Shown here: positions 39,303-41,322 of the stretch, piece by piece | Layout of the letters: each line of letters begins with the position of its first letter | Numbering within the stretch: the first letter of the stretch is position 1 | Translations under genes and position numbers: made by a program | Notes under the pieces: generated by a model | The model's database searches: none | Seen by the model: the letters and a program-made list of their open reading frames with translations, nothing else | What the model was told of the DNA's origin: nothing | Source: Nocardia sp. MH4 | GTDB taxonomy: Bacteria > Actinomycetota > Actinomycetes > Mycobacteriales > Mycobacteriaceae | Length of the DNA: 41,322 nt | Reading direction: 5' to 3' | Assembly: GCF_019266065.1 (NCBI RefSeq) | Contig: NZ_LPNR01000071.1 | Coordinates: forward strand, 1-41,322

Positions 39303-39535
39303 CGGTCGACCTCGGTGTCGGTGACCGACAGCGGCGCCACGTCGACCGGGTCGCCGATCGCGCCGAGTGCGGACTGAACGTCGGCGTCGAGCTCGGCGAG
39401 TGTGAACGCAGCGACCGGCCACTCGACCCCGTACTCGTCGATCACCGACCATGATCCGTCGTCGCGCTGGCGCCATGCGACCGGGCGAGCCTGGTCGTCG
39501 TCGTGCCCGTCAAGGCGGGCAATCTCGCCGATCAC
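39299..39535 (-). CDS. Small hypothetical protein
   Basis: 78 aa, acidic (DGHDDDQARPVAWRQRDDGS). Middle gene of the leftward operon; starts and stops overlap both neighbours by 4 bases. No domain recognised. Confidence 0.65.
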   Translation of the reverse strand: MIGEIARLDGHDDDQARPVAWRQRDDGSWSVIDEYGVEWPVAAFTLAELDADVQSALGAIGDPVDVAPLSVTDTEVDR

Positions 39536-39786
39536 CGGACGAGGTTCTTCGAGTTACGCGGGTCGGGCACGATGTGACCGGCCTCGACGAGCGCCTTGCG
39601 CGCGGCCCGCTTGCGGGCGCACGTGTCGAGCGGGCACGAGGCGTGACGCTGCATAGCGTGGTGCGCGCCGTCGATTGTGAACGGCCGGTCGGGTGCCTCG
39701 TGCGGCCACCCGATGACCAGCATGTCTCGGTCTAATAGGGCGTCGTCGGCGGCGATGTGCGCCGCCATCTCTGGTGTCGCAGCCAT
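39532..39786 (-). CDS. Small hypothetical protein
   Basis: 84 aa, first gene of the leftward operon, ATG 39786 with AGGGGG upstream. Helical; IDGAHHAMQRHASCPLDTCA gives a His/Cys cluster that may bind metal, and a basic segment ARKRAARK follows. Function unknown. Confidence 0.65.
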   Translation of the reverse strand: MAATPEMAAHIAADDALLDRDMLVIGWPHEAPDRPFTIDGAHHAMQRHASCPLDTCARKRAARKALVEAGHIVPDPRNSKNLVR

Positions 39787-40063
39787 GGGCTACCCCCTGG
39801 GGTGAAGTGATGCGCCCCGGCGCCAGCGACTCGAGGTCAGCTGGTCGCCGCGGCGTAGGTGAATCGTGCTCGCCCCCTTGGGGTGCAGCGGGTAGCCGCG
39901 CCCCACCTTGCAAGTAGGGAGAATCTCCCCACCTGCCCGTTTCCCATATCGCCACGGGCACAACGCATCTATGCTGGTGGGACCTCTTCGCGGAGGGGCA
40001 TCGCCCCCGGCCGACGGGCCGGGGGTATCCGCGAAGACGTCGACCCCGCGAAGGCAGGCAGAT
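39787..40063. promoter_or_regulatory. Divergent control region between the leftward operon and the right-end regulator
   Basis: 277 bp without a gene. GGGAGA-A-TCTCCC (39917-39929) is a perfect 6-bp dyad, an operator candidate. TATGCT (39970-39975) may be a -10 box. TTCGCGGA (39987-39994) pairs with TCCGCGAA (40028-40035), enclosing CCCCCGGCC/GGCCGGGGG (40004-40012 and 40017-40025): a large hairpin just upstream of the regulator start. Confidence 0.55.
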
Positions 40064-41290
40064 ATGCCGACCCCAGACGAGCTCGCTGTAAAGGCGATCG
40101 GCGAGCGCATACAGAACATCCGCGAGCGCACGGGCAAGTCCCGCGAAGTCGTGGCCGGTCTTGTCGGCCGGTCTGTCGACTGGCTACGCGACGTGGAAAA
40201 GGGCCGCCTCAAGAACCCCCCGCCGCTCGACATGCTGCTGCGTGTCGGGCAGGCTCTCGGCGTGCGCGACCTCACTGAGATCACCGGCGACCATGAGTTG
40301 CTCGTCGGCGTTGCCCGCCGTGCGGGGCACCCGGTTGTTCCGGCGATCCGCGAGGCGATCGAGTCCGTGTACCTCACCCCGTCGCCGTCGCCCGTCGACC
40401 CGGCCGAGTTACGCGCGCGAGTCGAGCGAGCGTGGCGGCTGTGGCACACCTCGACCACGCCACGCGCCGATGCCGGCGCGATGCTGCCCGCGCTCATCCG
40501 TGACGGACGCCGCGCGGTGCGCACCCTCGACGGGCAGGACCGCCGGACAGCCGCCGCCGCACTGTCCGGCGCCTATGCACTGTCCGAGCAGGTGCTCGCG
40601 TGGGTCGCTGACGCGCCGCTGCTGTGGCTCGCGGCTGATCGGTGCATGTCGGCGGCCGAGGACGCAGACGACCCCGTGACGCTCGCCGCGGCGAGCTGGG
40701 TACTCGGCAACGTTTGGCGCGCGACCGGCCGCGAGGATGACGCCTACCAGCTCGCAACCGACGCCGTCGCGCTGCTTGCGCCACGTCTCGACGGCGACCA
40801 GGACGCGAAAGCGCTGTGGGGCGCGTGCCACCTGCACGGCGCGATCACCGCGGCCAAGATCGGCCGGGAGGGTGACGCGCTGCGCGGGATAGATCAGGCA
40901 ATGGGGATGGCGCGTGCGCTGCCCACCGGGTCGGCGCACCCGTGGACGCTGTTCGGCGTCGCGAACACGGAAATCAGCGCGGTGTCGGTACAGGTCGAGC
41001 TGCGCAAGTCTGGTGGCGCGCTGGACGCGGCGAGCATCGTCGACCCCGACGCTATGCCGAGCGTCGACCGGCGGGCCCGGCTGTGGCTGGAACTGTCCCG
41101 GGCGTACGCGCAGCAGAAGGATTGGTTTGGCACGCTCGGTGCGTTGCGCACCGGCGCCTCGGTGTCTGAGGAATCCATGCGTTGCCACCCGCTGGCGCGC
41201 TCGCTCGCGGGCGAGCTCGTGACGCAGGGCGGGAAGATGGTCGAGCGGGAGTCGCGTGCTCTGGCCGGTCGGCTCGGCGTCACGGCATAA
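40064..41290 (+). CDS. XRE-type transcriptional regulator with TPR-like C-terminal region
   Basis: 408 aa. The N-terminal HTH (about 10-75) has RIQNIRERTGKSREVVAGLV then RSVDWLRDVEKGRLK. The C-terminal about 300 residues are helical repeats (AAAALSGAYALSEQVLAWVA; LAAASWVLGNVWRATGREDD), as in large actinobacterial XRE-TPR regulators. ATG 40064 is preceded by AAGGCAGG; an upstream in-frame extension lacks a ribosome site and crosses the hairpin. After excision it would read straight toward int, about 74 bases away across the joined att site. It may sense a ligand or peptide. Confidence 0.85.
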   Translation: MPTPDELAVKAIGERIQNIRERTGKSREVVAGLVGRSVDWLRDVEKGRLKNPPPLDMLLRVGQALGVRDLTEITGDHELLVGVARRAGHPVVPAIREAIESVYLTPSPSPVDPAELRARVERAWRLWHTSTTPRADAGAMLPALIRDGRRAVRTLDGQDRRTAAAALSGAYALSEQVLAWVADAPLLWLAADRCMSAAEDADDPVTLAAASWVLGNVWRATGREDDAYQLATDAVALLAPRLDGDQDAKALWGACHLHGAITAAKIGREGDALRGIDQAMGMARALPTGSAHPWTLFGVANTEISAVSVQVELRKSGGALDAASIVDPDAMPSVDRRARLWLELSRAYAQQKDWFGTLGALRTGASVSEESMRCHPLARSLAGELVTQGGKMVERESRALAGRLGVTA

Positions 41291-41308
41291 CTTGGTGTAG
41301 AGGTACCC

Positions 41309-41322
41309 TGCCCGCCGCTGGA
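41309..41322. repeat. attR: Right copy of 14-bp terminal direct repeat (candidate attR core)
   Basis: TGCCCGCCGCTGGA, identical to positions 1-14. The regulator stop is 18 bases before it. With the left copy it frames the whole element. Confidence 0.7.

Overview
The window reads as one complete temperate siphovirus prophage of a high-GC, mycolic-acid-containing actinobacterium (Nocardia, Rhodococcus, Gordonia or Tsukamurella type). A 14-bp direct repeat, TGCCCGCCGCTGGA, occupies both extreme ends (1-14 and 41309-41322), as expected for attL/attR cores or for the redundancy of a circularised genome. A large serine integrase starts 27 bases after the left copy. The GC-rich codon use, many GTG starts, a LysB-like esterase and a tail protein like gp37 of Rhodococcus phage ReqiPepy6 support the host guess. 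The genus cannot be settled from sequence alone.

Layout. (1) 1-2.3 kb: integrase, then an immunity switch. A leftward 87-aa HTH repressor and a rightward Cro-like gene diverge from about 120 bp carrying overlapping promoters and repeated TGTTCG/GAAC operators; a further operator lies downstream of int. (2) 2.3-14.6 kb: rightward early genes, mostly joined by ATGA/GTGA overlaps. They include small membrane and Cys-rich proteins, a RecE-like exonuclease, a RecT-like annealing protein with a duplicated C-terminal module, a sliding-clamp-like protein, a winged-helix protein followed by a regularly spaced iteron/palindrome array with a perfect DnaA box (likely origin), a LysB-like esterase, and a rusA gene broken by one apparent frameshift. 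(3) 14.6-15.6 kb: hairpins, three tiny coupled ORFs and an HNH endonuclease, then a gap that may hold cos. (4) 15.7-25.6 kb: HK97-type packaging, head and neck genes, major tail protein and a -1 frameshifted tail chaperone pair. (5) 25.6-37.7 kb: tape measure with a peptidase domain, tail tip genes, amidase endolysin, holin and a long Ala/Thr-rich fibre, closed by a strong 17-bp-stem terminator. (6) 37.7-39.8 kb: a leftward cargo block with a secreted protein, a cold-shock-like protein and small unknowns. (7) 40.06-41.29 kb: a rightward XRE-type regulator with a long helical C-terminal region, directly before the right repeat.

How it works together (inference). The repressor holds the rightward promoter shut in the lysogen. 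When it opens, the co-directional early genes recruit host replication at the iteron origin, since no helicase, primase or polymerase is seen here. RecE/RecT would process ends, and the late genes follow in the same direction. The leftward block has its own terminators and is the part best placed for expression in the lysogen. After excision the right-end regulator would lie directly upstream of the integrase.
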